Positions 1 through 14,200 of a stretch of DNA of 64,000 bases are shown here, piece after piece (position 1 is the stretch's first letter; the number at the start of each line of letters is the position of its first letter). The DNA comes from Ignelater luminosus (lineage: Eukaryota > Arthropoda > Insecta > Coleoptera > Elateridae), in assembly GCA_011009095.1 (NCBI GenBank), contig VTPC01091033.1, forward strand, positions 320,795 to 384,794, read 5' to 3'. The notes beneath the pieces are model-generated. The model saw only the letters and a list, made by a program, of their open reading frames with translations, was not told the origin of the DNA and did not search any database. A program made the position numbers and the translations under genes.

Positions 1-240
1 AATCCATTCATTAAAAAGGTTATGAAGCTTACGCCACCGCAGGTGATTCGTTGAAGAGAGCAATCTTGTCTTCGTATTTAGCTTTCCTTCAGAAGTTTGA
101 ACTAAGGCCACCTCAGGGGGCCCAAAGGAGAGCACAGACTGGCAAGCGTTTATATTTAGCTCTCTTAAAAACGTAAATGGACCTTACCGTCCTGCAGCTA
201 ACCCTTTGGAAGGCTCAACCCGGTCTGAGTTGAAGAAAGT
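1..240. repeat. GC-rich satellite fragment at left edge
   Basis: Contains CTTACGCCACCGCAGGTGATTC, AACTAAGGCCACCTCAGG and GACTGGCAAGCGTT, which match boxes of the 4.4-5.8 kb array. The array probably continues to the left of the window. Confidence 0.6.
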
Positions 241-3039
241 AAATCAAAGGCAGATTGTTTGAATAAAATCTTCTTCTCAGTCATCAAGTAATGAAATTTT
301 GAATGCGAAGAACCCGAGAATCACAAAAGCAATGTGCAACAGACCTGGTGGCGGATAGTAAGTTGGTGTTGATGATAGTAATGGTCTGCACCAAGCAGAC
401 GACAGTGATATTGGTGGTAAACGAATCGAGTCTAGTCGAGTTTAAATCTGGGGCAGAGCAGTGTTGGATGACTGAACGAGGCGTCAACAGACGAAGTGGT
501 GGATTCGGTAGCAGATCTCCAGAAAGACACTGCAACTGAATGATATCTTAAAATCTGACCAATCTCGACGGAGAATCGCAAATTTGACAATTCAAAAATG
601 CAAAGTAGATTGCTAGAGGATAGAGACGATTTTTTACAAAAATTCTGCTTAACTCAGATACTCATGCTTAAGATCTTGTCGCAACGATCACTAGAAGGCA
701 GACCCAATACACATATAGTCGTTCAGAAGAAATCAGGATTTCGATTTCGACTATTAAGCGAGAATTAGATATTCCAGACGGATTAGTAGCAGTTTATTAC
801 GCTTACCCAATAAAGCCCCAGAACTCCTACTTACTAATTACTTATGCGAGGTTAAAATTCTCATTCTCGTTGGCCAAACAGTGAGGCAAAAGGTCAAGAA
901 TTTAAATAAAAGTTTCTCGTTTTGGTGTGGGGGTGTTTTTAGATCCCCAGTCATTGTATCACAATACTGTTAGAATTATTGGGCCCTAGCAGAGAAAGAA
1001 TCTGAGATTCACAGACAAATGACGCACGTAAAACGTCACTGAACTTAGATTCCGCTGGCCAAATGCTACGGAACGCTTAAACCGAGACAAAGTAGAAAAT
1101 TTTAATTCTTCGAATCAATCAGATCGACAAACTTCTCTTCCTAAGTTCCTTTGGTTAGACATTGCTTAAGGCCCAAATCTGAAAGATCCAGTAACGGATT
1201 TTAGCGCAACGGCACTCCATGGAAAGTAAACCCGAGAAATTATCAGAAATTTCGAAATATATCAAGTTTCTCAGACACAAAAACTGTTCTACTTTCCCTG
1301 GTGAGAGGTATTAGGAGGGATAATAAAACAAAAACGACCATAATTCTACCCTTGCGGTAAAAGCTCTTGATTATATGATGCCCGTCTTTTAGAAAATGTG
1401 CGAAGTGAGAAAGAGTCAGTACGACTTTAATATTAGTAAAACAACTGATCGATTATAACAGAAAAATTTGGTGCACTACAAAAAAAAATGTCCGCCAAAA
1501 AAAAGTTGTTAAAAATTAATGGGATTTCCTTTCACTTCATTAACACAAACACCACTAAAAGGTTACTTGATTTCGTTAGAATTAATGAGTACAAAAGTAA
1601 ATGTTCCTAGTAAAATTTAATCTATTTAATTTATGCAACAAAAAAAAATACCTAACAGTTAGAATTTAAGAAGATCGACGTAGTCATACTAAAATAAAAC
1701 AAAACAAAAACAAAACAATTATTATTCAGCAATTATTTTAAATAAATGACAATCCGAATTAAAATAAAAATGAGGTTAAAGTTCATCTGGTTATATTTAT
1801 ATTTTCAAGTTTTTTTCTGGCAACATAATAAATATAAAAGTGCGCTCTAAAAATACAGGACGATTTTGTTTTCTCGAACTAAAATCGTGTGCGAATTCCA
1901 TGATGCAATTTTATGATCTTTGATCGAATTTAAAATAGGATCAAACTTGAATGGAAGAACGCCCTTTTCTACTTTTTATCCTTTTAGTGTTATAATAACA
2001 ATAATAAATTATGATAATTAACGACGCTCGGAATTAATTTTCAAATTAATGAAGCAATTAAAGTAAAAAACATAAGAATTAATGTTATTCTATTCATTTA
2101 TTATCATCAATTTTTCTTCTTACGTACTTTAGAACGTACCACCTGATTTACGTACTATGGTACTTGTATTTTATATGTATTGATTGGAAAATTGCGCACT
2201 CGATTCCCAATCTCGACAAGCTGTTAATTTATGTTACCTTCACGTTGAAGTGTTTTTTTTTCTTACATTGGATTTTATTCTCTTACGCAATAAAATACTT
2301 TGAAATTATATATTATTTACTTTAGCTGCAAGATATTATGTTGACGTTGCATTGTAAAATAGTATTTTTAGCAAAACATAATTTGGGACACAAAATGATA
2401 AGATAAACTGAAAAATTAAAAAAAAAATGAAAACTTGTAAAATCTGAAATGAAAAAATAAATCGGATCGATATAGATTACCTAGACTATTTTCTATCTGT
2501 AAATGTTATTTTTGCTTACATTTTTCGATATCACTGTAATGGAATTTGCAGATAACAAGGAGATACTTGAACTTTGTTAATATTTGGATAGCAGCAATAA
2601 AATTGCCGTAAACTTGTTGAAAGGGCTTATATGACACATTTTTATCGTTTGGCTCTAAATTATACAAATAACAAACAGCTATTTACAGCGCCTATATTTT
2701 GATATAATTCATAAATTCACAACCTATTACATTGCTTTAGATTCAAACCTATTACCTCTGTACTTCCTGATTTCTTTTTTTCTAAATTCTGTCTTTTAGG
2801 TACATCAACATTTATTCTGGATTTTCATCAATACAGTGCGATAGAAAGTAGTTATCTTGATGCTATTTTGAAAATTACCTGCATCCTCCGATTCTATTTT
2901 TAAAATGCATTTGCTTATACTTGTCTTAATTATAATACTGCCAAATATACCAGAAATTTCAAAACACTTTTTAAAGAGCTTAATGCCTATTCGGTTAGCT
3001 AAGTTCAGCGTCTAAGCGGCATAGCTCGCCCCGCTTGGG
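241..3039. other. No gene seen; AT-rich noncoding
   Basis: Mixed AT-rich sequence with poly-A runs and no open frame with family character. The 70-80-codon frames near 284-539 overlap on both strands and show no domain. Confidence 0.6.
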
Positions 3040-3360
3040 AAACACAAAATGCAATGTTTAACCTTACGAAAGTTTTCTTCGCCCAAGATTGTGACGGTGG
3101 TGTCGAGGAGGGCAGAGCCCGACTTCATATTAAATCTTACAAGCTAAGAACACCAGCAACTGAAGATCTTTTTCTTCCCGTGTCGTAAGCCATCTTGAAA
3201 CACACCCTCTTTGTCCCGTCCCGCTAGCTCCACCCGTTCCGGAGATATCGCCCGACAAAATTTTCGAAAATTTGGCGCCTGGGCACTCGCGCGCCTCTCG
3301 CTAACCCTTCTCACTGCCCGGTCCACCGCCGGACCCAACCCCATCTAACCTAACCTCGGT
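3040..3360. repeat. GC-rich unclassified segment, probably an interspersed repeat
   Basis: Markedly more GC-rich than its surroundings, with CCGGAGATATCGCCCGACAA and a CTAACCTAACCTCGG end. No credible protein. It may be an old interspersed element next to satellite block 1. Confidence 0.35.
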
Positions 3361-3399
3361 CAACCCGGCTCAGAGTCCTATGGGACGGAGACACAGTTT

Positions 3400-4430
3400 C
3401 CAAACTTGCTCAAGTTGTTACAGCCTTACGCCAATATTGCGTGCATTATTATACTATTTGCAACTCCTGAATGTCAAACACTCGTAAAAAACCTGTTTCA
3501 TGCAACATTTTAAAGATTTTAGATTCGAACCGTCAAATGAAGCCTTGAGTTATCACAGTCTTATGTCCCGTATAATGCAATCTTCTACATCCTGAAATAC
3601 GAATGTCATAAACACTCGTGAAACACACTGTTTCATGCAACATTAAAAGTTCAACAATTCTAGATTCGAAACATCAAAGTATCACAGTCTTATATCAGTA
3701 TCGTGTCTCTTATAATACAATTTTCTACTTCCTGTAATACGAGTGTAATGAAACACACAGCTTCATGCAACATTTCAAAGTTTAGAGATACTAAATTCGA
3801 AACATCAAATAAAACTTCAAGTAATCGTAGCCTTATGCCAGTAACGTGTTTTTTATAAAAAAAATTTCTACTTATTACGATCAGAGTGCCATAAGCACTT
3901 ATCAACCATAATGTTTCATGCAACATTCCAAAATTTTCAGAAACAGCTGTTTCATTTAACGTTTGAAAGTTTTAAGATTCTAGACCCAAAACAGCAAAGG
4001 AGGGCTCAAGTTACCATAACCATATGACAGTAACGTCTCTCCGATAATACAATCTTCTACTTCCTGCTATACGAGTGTCAAAGCCCTCGTGAAACACACT
4101 GTTTCATGCAGCCTTCCGAATTTGATGACTCTAACCACAATTAAAATTTGTATGTCGGTTAGGCATCTCTAATAGAAAATCTTCTATTTCCTCTATTGTG
4201 TACGTTTTAAACATTCGTGAAACATTGTGTTTCACGCAACATTTCAGAATCTGAAGACTCCAGATTCTAAATATTAAATAAAGTTGCAAGCCATTACAGT
4301 CTTATGTTGGTATCGTGTTGTGAATCAAGAATCTTCTACTGCCTGCGTTATGAATGTTGTAAACATTCATGAAACACCGCAACAGGCGGTCTCCAACTTA
4401 ACATTTTCCCTGACTAATTTGTCGTTTTAG
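3400..4430. repeat. AT-rich satellite with GAAACA/TGTTTC palindrome, block 1
   Basis: A diverged tandem array. Recurring landmarks are TTCATGCAACATTT (near 3497, 3632, 3762, 3914, 4103 and 4230), AATCTTCTACTTCCTG, TCACAGTCTTATG and GTATCGTG. Spacing between landmark copies is about 130-155 bp. Each unit contains GTGAAACACACTGTTTCA, an interrupted palindrome. Confidence 0.85.
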
Positions 4431-5760
4431 ATTCAAGAGCGTGAGTCGCAAAACTTACCATAGCTTTCTCTAAGGAGACTTCCTCCATTTGATTTGTAGT
4501 GTTTGCTTGAGAACGACTAGACGCCGCAAGTGGTCTCTATCTTGAACCTTCAATAGCTTGCCTTTAGAAGACTCAAACTGGCAACGTTGCTTGGGAAGGA
4601 ACCGCAACAGGCGGCCTCCAACTTTTTTTTTCGTTTTAGCCAGAAGGTGAGCCGCCACAGGAGGCCTCCAAGGAGGCTTCCCCTCTTTTGATTTGTAGTG
4701 TTTACTTGAGAAGGGTGAGGCGCCAAAGGCTTGAACTTTACGGTAGCTTTCCTTTAGAGGACTAAGACTGGCAACAATGCTTGGAAACGGACTGCAACAA
4801 GCACCCTCCAACTTAAGATTCTCTCTGACTGATTTGTCGTTTTAGCTTCAAGACGGTAAGCCGCCGCAGGCGGCCTCTATCTTCAACCTTGCGATAGCTT
4901 TCCTTAAGAAGACTCGAACTGGTGAGAAGGGACAGCAATAGCCGTTATCCAACTTAAGGCTCTCCCCGTGATCTGAGATGTTTGCTTCATAAAGGTGAAA
5001 TCCGACAATTGACCGCAACAGACGGCTTCCAACTGAAGATTTTCCGTGACTGATTTATCGTTTTAGCTTGAAGAAAGTGAGCCGCCACAGGCGACGTCTA
5101 TCTTGAACCTTGCGACAGTTTTACTTAAGAAGACTCCGACTGGCAACGTTGCTTGGAAACGGACCGCAACAGGCCTTCAACTCAAGGCTTGCCCTATGAT
5201 GTGAGATGTTCGCTTAAGGAAAATGCGACAATTAGCCGCAACAGGGTGATTCGTCGTGCTTGGTTGAAGAGAATCGGCTACCGCAAGTGGCCTCTATCTT
5301 CAACCTTATGATAGTTCCCCTAAGGAGACTGGCAGTATTGCTTGGAGATGGGCCGCCGTAAGACTTTCCAGGCTCATCTATCGGGTTTGGTTGAAGAGGA
5401 TGAGCTACCGCAGGCGGCCTCTTATCTCGAAGCAGTGTTGCTTGGGGACGGGCCGCCACAGACGGCCTCTGACTGAGACTTCCCGTGTTTGGTTGACTAC
5501 CGCAGACGGCTTCTATCTTGAGCCTTACGATAGTTTTCTCTTATGAGAGGGTTAGTGTTGTTTGCGAAAGAGCGGCTCAGGCGGTCCCCCAACTTAAGGT
5601 TTTTTTTGTAATTTGTGACGTTTGCTTGAAGAACTTCAAACTCGAGTACTGGTCGTCGCAGGCGGCCTCAACTTTAGGCTTCGCGATAACTCTCTCTAAA
5701 AGGTTGGTAATGTTGCCATTACCATACGATTACTTTGTCTAAGAAGGGTTGTGGCGTTTC
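4430..5760. repeat. GC-rich satellite with GCCGCC..CAGGCGGC palindrome
   Basis: A second, unrelated degenerate tandem family. Boxes such as GCCGCCGCAGGCGGCCTC (4860) recur in variant form at about 4510, 4650, 5080, 5280, 5400, 5455, 5500 and 5650. They are followed by TCTATCTTGAACCTT, GATAGCTTTCCTTA and ACTGGCAACGTTGCTTGG boxes. Unit spacing varies. It begins where the AT-rich array ends. Confidence 0.8.
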
Positions 5761-8700
5761 AAGAAGTTATCACTGCGGTTTCAGCTAGGTACAGAAACAA
5801 GGCTCTTAACTACAGTAACTTCTAAGAAAATTAAATAAAAAAGGAACACAACATAACTTGGGCTATCCTATGGCTGAAACCATCAAACCGAATTACTGAA
5901 AGGTGAGATGATACAAAAACTAGGTAAGTATGTATCGATTTGGATCCTCCCGCTGTTCGTTAGATCAAATGCACATATTTAAAATCAGAGGCAAGAGTTG
6001 ATGAATTTTGGAATTCTGACATTGGCACGCCACTGATCTCAAAACCAAGCTTAGTAATACGTTAAGAACTAAACAATTCTAAGAAATCAAATCTAGATCG
6101 GAGATGGACGTATTGTAACTTGTGAGATCTGATCCCTTCAACATCACCATTTGTAAAACATATTTGGATTAAGTTCGTTAAAACATTGTTTGATAGCAAA
6201 GTGACCGCATCAATACGACACTCAACTTGATCTCAACTTGACCGCTGTATTTTGTAGTAATCGTAGTTCTCAAGGTAGCTGTGGTTGTATGGTCTAGATC
6301 TATCGGGCCACGTAGCGCCGTAAAACACACATGCAATTGGGTCTGCATCGAATTCTGATTACCTGTTCCTGATCTAGTTCATTTGTTAGTTGGGGTGTCC
6401 CACGGATCGACAAGCGGACCTGTGCTATTTCAAATTTCAAGAGTTCCTGCACTTTCCGGTTTTTTCCCGAGCATGTAAAACTAAATATTATTCGAAGTTA
6501 CAAATTTGTCACTACATGCAACTGGAAAGATTTCTACAACATTTTTTTTCTTCTGAGAAAATCAAAGAATGCTATTACTATTTGCCAAAACAAGTTCACT
6601 AAATTATACTTGATCGTAGTACGGTTTCACATGGTTGCGTGATCGCGTCTCATAAATTGCCGCCTACCCCGTTTTAGCCAACGCAAAGCAATAATAACAA
6701 CCCCCAAATATATACGTTCTGCGCATTTGCACGTAATACAAAATGAGAATATTTAATCTAAATAATGGCCGAGTTCGACCTCGTAAACAAATTATTAAAA
6801 TCCCCCGATTTGTTTCTTGCATCTAATCACCATTCAATTAAAAACCGCATTTTTATAATAGCGGGCTCCAAGGTTGTGGGCGTGTATTTTTGTTAAGTCC
6901 GCAGTTCATTTATTAATAGAACCCGTCTGTACTATTTGCTCACCGAAATGAAAACATTTACGTAATAATATCATCTGAGGTAGGTAGTACAAGCGGTATT
7001 CGAAAGGATTGGCTAGACAACTTCATATTAAATATAGATTATGAAAGACAATGATAGTGATGAACAATAATCACTAAACGTCATTTCTGATAGGGAAGTC
7101 CTTCCTTGCAATTTTCTCTCATTATAACGACCGCGATTGAAATTTCCCTACTATTTAAATGTTATGTGGATGATGAACGTCATTTGTTTCAAGTTCAAGG
7201 TCATCTACAAATGGACCATTAGAGGCCCTGGTAGAATTTATGTATTTATTAATTTAACTTTTACATTTTTAACATAAATATTTGCCTGCTAATTTAATAA
7301 AATACAGGGGTTGGTAGTTTTGACATATTTAAAATGTTTTATCAACAAAGTTGGAACATACAAAAAGAAGACAAATCCATATAATTAGTATGTAAAAAGA
7401 ATCGATAAGAGTTTTCAGAGAGCAAGCGGGTTGGCTTTAATGTAAAAATTATTTAAAGCGATTAAATAATTCATGCGAGAGATAACACAAAATTACTTCA
7501 TCAAAAAGCCTACGACGATGTTAACAAGATAAAATCCTAATTATTAAATATTGTGTTTCGGGATAATTCCTAATTCTTCCAAGTTAGAGCTCTTTACAAA
7601 ATTTTCAAACGCACGTGGAACTAACCCCGGAAATACAGATTCTAAAATATTCAAAATTATCAAACAAAACAAAATAACAATCAACATACCTTCTGCCCAT
7701 CTTCAACTCTTGAAATCCTAGGAAGAAATAATCCGGAAGCAAATATATGAGAAAAGGAAATCACAAAAACACAAAACGAACGCAATTTTTGTGTTTCCGC
7801 CCGATTCGGTACGAAAACGCGAGCAAACTAAAGTGTATTACACAACCTCCAAATGTTTTATAAAAATTTTCTAAGGTGTGAAATCATCCTAATCATCCTG
7901 TTATCTTCGCTAGAAACACTTCTCGCGTATGCCCATGAATAAAGTTCAAACTGATAAAAAAAAAGGAAAAATAGTTTTTCTACCGCGACGTTAAAAATTA
8001 ATTTGTAATAACTTATGACAGGAAACAATGGGGAAAATGTGGACTACGAACTTTAGAACTATTTAAATTGTTAAATATCAACAAGAAGAATGGATGATAA
8101 ACACGTGAAATACTATTGGGTAATAATATAACCTAAAAATGAATAATTTATCCCGGTTTATCGTTAATGAGTCAACATAACCTCACTTATTCTTTCATGA
8201 ATATGGCAATCCAAATCTAAAAAATTAGCTAGTAAATAGCTAGTTAATAATGAGTTTTTTATGTTCAGTTGTTTGCAAAGCAAATCAAAGTAATTTTTTA
8301 GCTCTAAAGTCTACTCTGCGATTAAGTTATGCACAGTAATCAAAGAAAATGCGTCAAATAATTAGCTAACTTGGCCATTATTATAATAGGCCGTGTAGAA
8401 AATCACCTGATGTGTTCAATGTCGAACCAACGGCAAAGGTAAAACAATTTCGGATGTAAATATTATGTTTTGACGTAAATGGGAGGTAAAAAAGTGATTA
8501 CATAACCTTAATTCCTTAAGGTTAAGGTCACTATATTTTTTTCTCTCAGTTTACAATAATAATAAAACAATACAATACACCCAAAAATAATAATAAACCA
8601 AAGTGAATCTAAATGACTTTTTTATAATCAAGCATTAACTGTCATTACACCTTCCAGTGAAACAGGGAAAAAAAGGTTCAAATTTTTAAAGTAATGTAAC

Positions 8701-9390
8701 GGTGATTTCTTTAAAAAGTAACCTTCATTATAATTACTATATAGCATTGTGAATCTTATCTTCCTTTGATTAGCAATTTTCTCTTCATAATAATTAATCA
8801 GATTACTCCATTGAGATTAAAATTTAATTGAATCAACTTTTATGTATGTTACTCAGGACAAGATAAATTGCAAGTTGGGAGGTATTGAGTGAATTATGAG
8901 GTATTATCTGTAATTTTTTAAATAATAATTCTAAATTTAATTTTCTCATTAGCCATACCTTCAACTATTTAATCTATTTTTTTTTTATTCAAGTGCATTT
9001 ATATAACAACAAAGATTCCCAATGATATCAATAGTATGAATACACCAATTTCCAATTCCGCGTAAAAATGATAATATGTAAATTACAAATTACTCATTTC
9101 AACTGACAACGAGTATAACCTTTAACCCAGATTACTTTTTAACGTCGTCTGGCCAAATTCCAGCCTTGTAACTTTTCAACTTTCATTAAATCAGTTACTG
9201 TTCTCATGTTTCAAAGTAGAATGGCGTATGAAGACGTCATTTTAAGTTTTAAATATACTCTGCGATTTCAGATACAGTCTACGTCAGAATCAATTTTTTA
9301 GATATTAATCGCATCATTGTTTTCATATGACTGTTTCAAATTACAACCCTTAATCCTATACTTCAGATCGAGCCTCAAAATATCATTAAA
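5760..9390. other. No gene seen; AT-rich noncoding
   Basis: No supported exon. At 7690-7717 a minus-strand segment between TTCTTCCTAG and GTATGTTG looks like a short exon, but its frame has no ATG and no recognisable partner. Around 6.65-6.95 kb the sequence is locally more GC-rich and could be regulatory. That is a guess. Confidence 0.5.
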
Positions 9391-11690
9391 TGTGTTAGTT
9401 CAGATTTTAAGCAATGAAGTATCCTAACCTGTAATACGCCTACACAGTTTCATGCAACTGTTTCAATGATAGATTCTGAACATCAAATAAAGATTCGAAC
9501 TAATATATGCTTTTGTGAGCATCGTATATCTAACACTGGAATCTACTCCTTTCTGCAGCATGAACACTGTTTCATGAAACAACTCGAAATTCAAAGACCC
9601 TTGTTTTCTCCCCGCTTCTATTATCTTACTAAAGATAGATTAATATTAAAATCTACTATCCCTGTGACAAAGAAACAACAACAATGAAACAACTGTTTCA
9701 TGCAACATTTTATAGATCTCCAGTTATGATAGCCTAGTATCATGTCTCTTCTAATGCAATCTCCTGCTTCTTGAAATACGAATGTCATAAACACTCGTGA
9801 AACACTGTTTCATGCAACAATTCAAAGTTTAAAAATTCTAGATTCAAAACATCACGTGAAACCTCAACGGTTCACAGCTTTATACCACTATTGTGTTTCA
9901 TATAATCTTTTGATTTCTGCTGCATTATAAGCACTCGAAAAACAGCTGCTTCATTCGACATTAGAAAATTTAAAGAACATCAAATCACATTTCAAGCTAT
10001 CACAACCTTATGCTAATATCGTGTTTCTTATAATACAATAGTCTATTTGCTACTACGGGAAGGTTAAAAATACTCGTGAAACATACTGCTTCATGCCAAA
10101 GTTTGTTTATATATTGGAAACATCAAATGTAGCCTCAACTTATCACAAGCTATGTCGATATCGTATCTTTTATCAATCTTGTACTTCCTACGACACGAAT
10201 GTCATGAACACCCGTGAAACACACTGTTTCACGCGCCATTCCGAGTTCAAGAATTCTAGATTCGAAACTTCAAAGTATCACAGCCTTATACCAGTATCGT
10301 GTCTCTTATAATACAATTTTCTACTCCCAGTAATACGAATGTAGTGAAACATAGTTTCCTACAACATTTAAAAGTTTAGAGATTCTATATTCGAAACATC
10401 AAATGAAACTTCAAGTAATCGTAGCCTTGTGTCAGTAACGTGCCTCTTATAAAAAAAAACTTTCTTCTTATTACGATAAGAGTGCCATGAGCACTTGTGA
10501 AACATATTTTTCATGCAACATTCCAAAGTTTGAAGATTTCTAGATTTGAAATATCGAATGAACCTCGAGTCAGGGCTCAACTTACCACATCTTTATGACA
10601 GTAACGTCTCTCTGATAATACAATCTTCTCCTTCGCGCTATACGAGTGTCCAAGCACTCATGAAACAGTGTTTCATGCAGCATTTCCGAGTTTGAAGATT
10701 CTAGCCACTATTAAAGTTCTTATGTCGGTATCTCATTTCTAATAGAAAATCTATTTCGTCTGTTGTGTACGTTATAAACATACGTGAAACATCGTGTTTC
10801 ACGCAACACTTCGTAGTTTGAATGCTCTATGTTGTAAGCCACACATAAAGCTTCAAGTTATCACAGTTTTTGTCGGTATCGTGCTTCTCATGAAGAATCT
10901 TCTACTGCCTGCGTTATGAAATATTCTAAACATTCATGACACCCTGTTGTTTCGAATACCATTTCGAAGTTTAAACACTTTAGGTTATAAGCCACGAGTA
11001 AAGCTTCAAGTTATCACAGTCTTACGTCGGTATCGTGTTTCTCGTGGAGAATCTTCTACTGCCTGCGTTATGAAAGTTATAAACATTCGTGAAACACCCT
11101 GTATCATGCTACATTTCGGAGTATGAAGATTCCAGGTGCTAAATATCAAATAAAGTTGCAAGCCATCACAGTTTTATGTCGGTATCGTGTTTTCCATAAA
11201 GAATCTTCTACTGTCTGCGTTATGAAAGTTGTAAACATTCGCAAAACACCCTGTTTCAAGCAACATTTCGAAGTTTGGAATGTCTAGCTTCTAGACATCG
11301 AATAAAGTTCCAAGCTATAACAGTTTTATTTCGATATCGTGCCTCTGATTAAAAATCTTCTACTTCCTGTGTTATGAATGTTGTAAATATCCGTGAAACA
11401 TTCTGTTTCATGCAGCAATTCAAAGTTTGAAAGTTTTAGGTTCCAGACATCGAATAAAGATCTAAGCTATAACAGTCTTAATTCGGTGTCGTGTCTCGTA
11501 AAAATGTCTTACTTTCTGTGTTCTTAATGTTGTAAACACCCGTGAAAACTGTTTCATGCAATATTTGAAGATTCTAAATTCTAAACATCAAATAACGCAT
11601 CAATTGTGTCTAACAATAAAATATTCTAATTCTTTTGGTATGAGTGTCGTAAACGTTCGTGAGATATAGCTCTTATTCGGAGAGTTTCCA
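9390..11690. repeat. AT-rich satellite, block 2 (longest)
   Basis: The same monomer family as at 3.4 kb, about 15-16 units. From 10798 to 11553 the palindrome landmark recurs at about 10798, 10950, 11102, 11255, 11406 and 11553, a steady period of 147-153 bp. Earlier units in this block are shorter (112-141 bp). Short open frames inside it are chance products of the repeat. Confidence 0.87.
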
Positions 11691-13440
11691 AGTGTGTCGG
11701 GTTTGTTTCTAACAATAAAAATCTGCTCTATCTGATATGAATGCTGCAAAAAAACCTACAAAAGGGTCTTGAGGTTCCGAGTTACATATTCTACCTTGAT
11801 AAAATTCCAGAATATTGCAGAGGAGTTATTAAATTCTAAAACCTTGCACTAATGAACGAGTGGCACACCATTTATAAATTATCCTTGATAAAAAGTGAGC
11901 AAATTGCTTGTTGCTTGCAAAAACCCAACCCAAGGCCTTCTATTGTACTAGCCATCGCATTATACGGAGATATCTTCAAAAAACAATTCATGTTATGGAG
12001 TGCAACAATGTGGCAACAAATATTGTAAGATATATTCAGCTTTTTTATGTTTCTAGGGTTTCTAGATGTTATATTTAGAAGTTTTTTTTTTTAGTCAATT
12101 TGCTTTTGTTTAAGTATTAACTCGTTTTGTTTGGAAATAACCAAGAATAATAACGCAAAGTAATAGTATTGATTATTGCCTCTAGACGATGACTCCCTTG
12201 ATAAAAAGCTATTATTAAATAATATTTCTCTTATTTCAATAGTAATAAGAAGGTATCACCCACGTTTTAAATTATACGCTGCAGTAGTACAAAGTTCAGT
12301 TAGAATGAGTATATTACACTACTATTATTATATCGTCTCTACTATTATGTCATATTTTAAACTCGTGAACATAACAAAAGTTTGAGATATGTATTTTTAC
12401 TACTAGAATTATAATTTTTATCTATACACGTATATTAACTGTACTATTATTGTCTGAAACTTTATGAGGTGGGCTGATTCAAACATAATTAGAGATCACG
12501 AAGACAACGTAAATACGGAATTCTTCTAGTTAAAATCGTAATATTGTAAAACAGAACAGTATAGTGTTTGTATGTTATTACACAATTAAATCTTAATCAA
12601 CCCTAGACCCCAGACCATAAACCAGACAATAATCTTGTAGTTATTAAAAAACAGGGTCCAAGAGGTCGCAGGATCTTCGATAATCTCGAGTGGACCGGAT
12701 GTCTCTTAATAGCAACAACAATATTGCAGAAGCGACTTTTTTTCACGCGCCCAACGATAACCTTAAAAATTTTATTTTGGGTGGTTTTTATCGGTTTTGT
12801 GTGAAAAAGTGCACGCACGCACAGTAAAAACAGTATAAAAAAACATTTGACTTCTTAAAAACAATGTAAAATTACAGAATGCCATAAAATTATAATAAAT
12901 TCGGTTCTGCACACAGACACTAGTTGTAGGACTATGTAAATTAGTGTCAATTAAGTCATTAACTTCATCCTCATTAAACTTTATGTCAACCGTAAATTAC
13001 AGTTTTTCCAGCAGATTAAAATTGAACAAAGCCGTGGAAATCTTTGACAAAATCTAATTTCAAAACGTTGTGGTAGTGGTAATTCAGCGGGAACGTAAAC
13101 AAGAGGAAACTGTATTGTTATCAAGTACATATATGAAGAAGTGTTGCAAACAAAAACTGGATCGAATTCGCGGAAGTGTTTTCAACATATATTAAGTCCA
13201 CTTTTATTATCATATCGAAATTTAATTTTCGCATAAAACCGCGTGATTATGTTATTGGTAAAGATGTCACAATCGCTATTCCTAGTCGGTCATGACAGGA
13301 TCGCGGCTGCTTTAGGCGTTAACGTAGTCTTCTGTCTTTTAAAATGCGTTCTGCAAAAACTCACAGTCGGGCTGGCCTGAGGGACTAGAAGTCTTAAGCC
13401 GGTCCTTTCTTGCAAAAACTTTCTGTTGTCTTAAAATAGT
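11690..13440. other. No gene seen between satellite and homopurine tract
   Basis: AT-rich sequence with no repeat unit of either satellite and no coding evidence. Confidence 0.5.
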
Positions 13441-14200
13441 ACACATTCAATATAAAAATAAGGGACCGGGAGAAAGAAAAAACAAAGTTAAAAATAAAGC
13501 AAATAGGTAGAGAAAGAAGAATAAAATTTAAAAAGCGGAAATGAAAGAGATGAAAAACAAGAAAAAGAAAGGTACATATAGAAAAAGGAAACGAGAAGCA
13601 GAGAAGCAGAGAGGCAGAGAGAGAGAGAGAGAGAGAGAATGGTCGATACAAAAATATGAGTAGAAACATCATGAATGACAATAGCAGATACGGTAACAAA
13701 AATGGGCAAGAAGAATAAGAACAGGCGAAAGAAAACAAAAAGTAAAAGACGGCGAAGAATAAAAAAAAATCAATGAGAAAGAACATCAAGATGAGATAGA
13801 AAACAAGAAGAGGGGAAAGAAGAAGAGAGGTAGAAGAAAGGGACAAAACAAGAAAAGAAAAAAGACGGAATAAAAGAGAGGTTATACAAATAAAGTAAAA
13901 GAAGAAAATAATAATCAGAAAGAAAGACTACAAGAAAAAAGAGAAAATGAAGAGGAAGAATAGAAAGCAAAAGTAAAAAGAGAATAAAGACTAACAAAAG
14001 AAAAGGAACAAACAAAGCAGAACAAAATAGAAGGGAATAAGAGAAAGAAGGTTAGAAATAGAAGAAAAGACAACAACGCTAATAATAACAACAGACCAAG
14101 AATAAAAACGAAAAAACAAGGCAGCGATGTAGAAGACACGAAACGATAGAAAAAAAACATAAACGGAAAGAAAGAAAAAAAAACAGGAAAAAAAGAAGAA
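13440..14200. repeat. Homopurine (A/G) low-complexity tract
   Basis: About 750 bp in which the plus strand is almost only A and G, with a pure (GA)n run at about 13615-13638. It interrupts the satellite region and is followed immediately by block 3. Long minus-strand frames of Phe/Ser/Leu here are composition artefacts. Such tracts can form triplex DNA. Confidence 0.88.

Noticed and set aside
7690..7840. Minus-strand exon-like segment ending ISRVEDGQK before GTATGT
   Set aside because: No start codon, an upstream in-frame stop, no partner exon and no family; may be chance.
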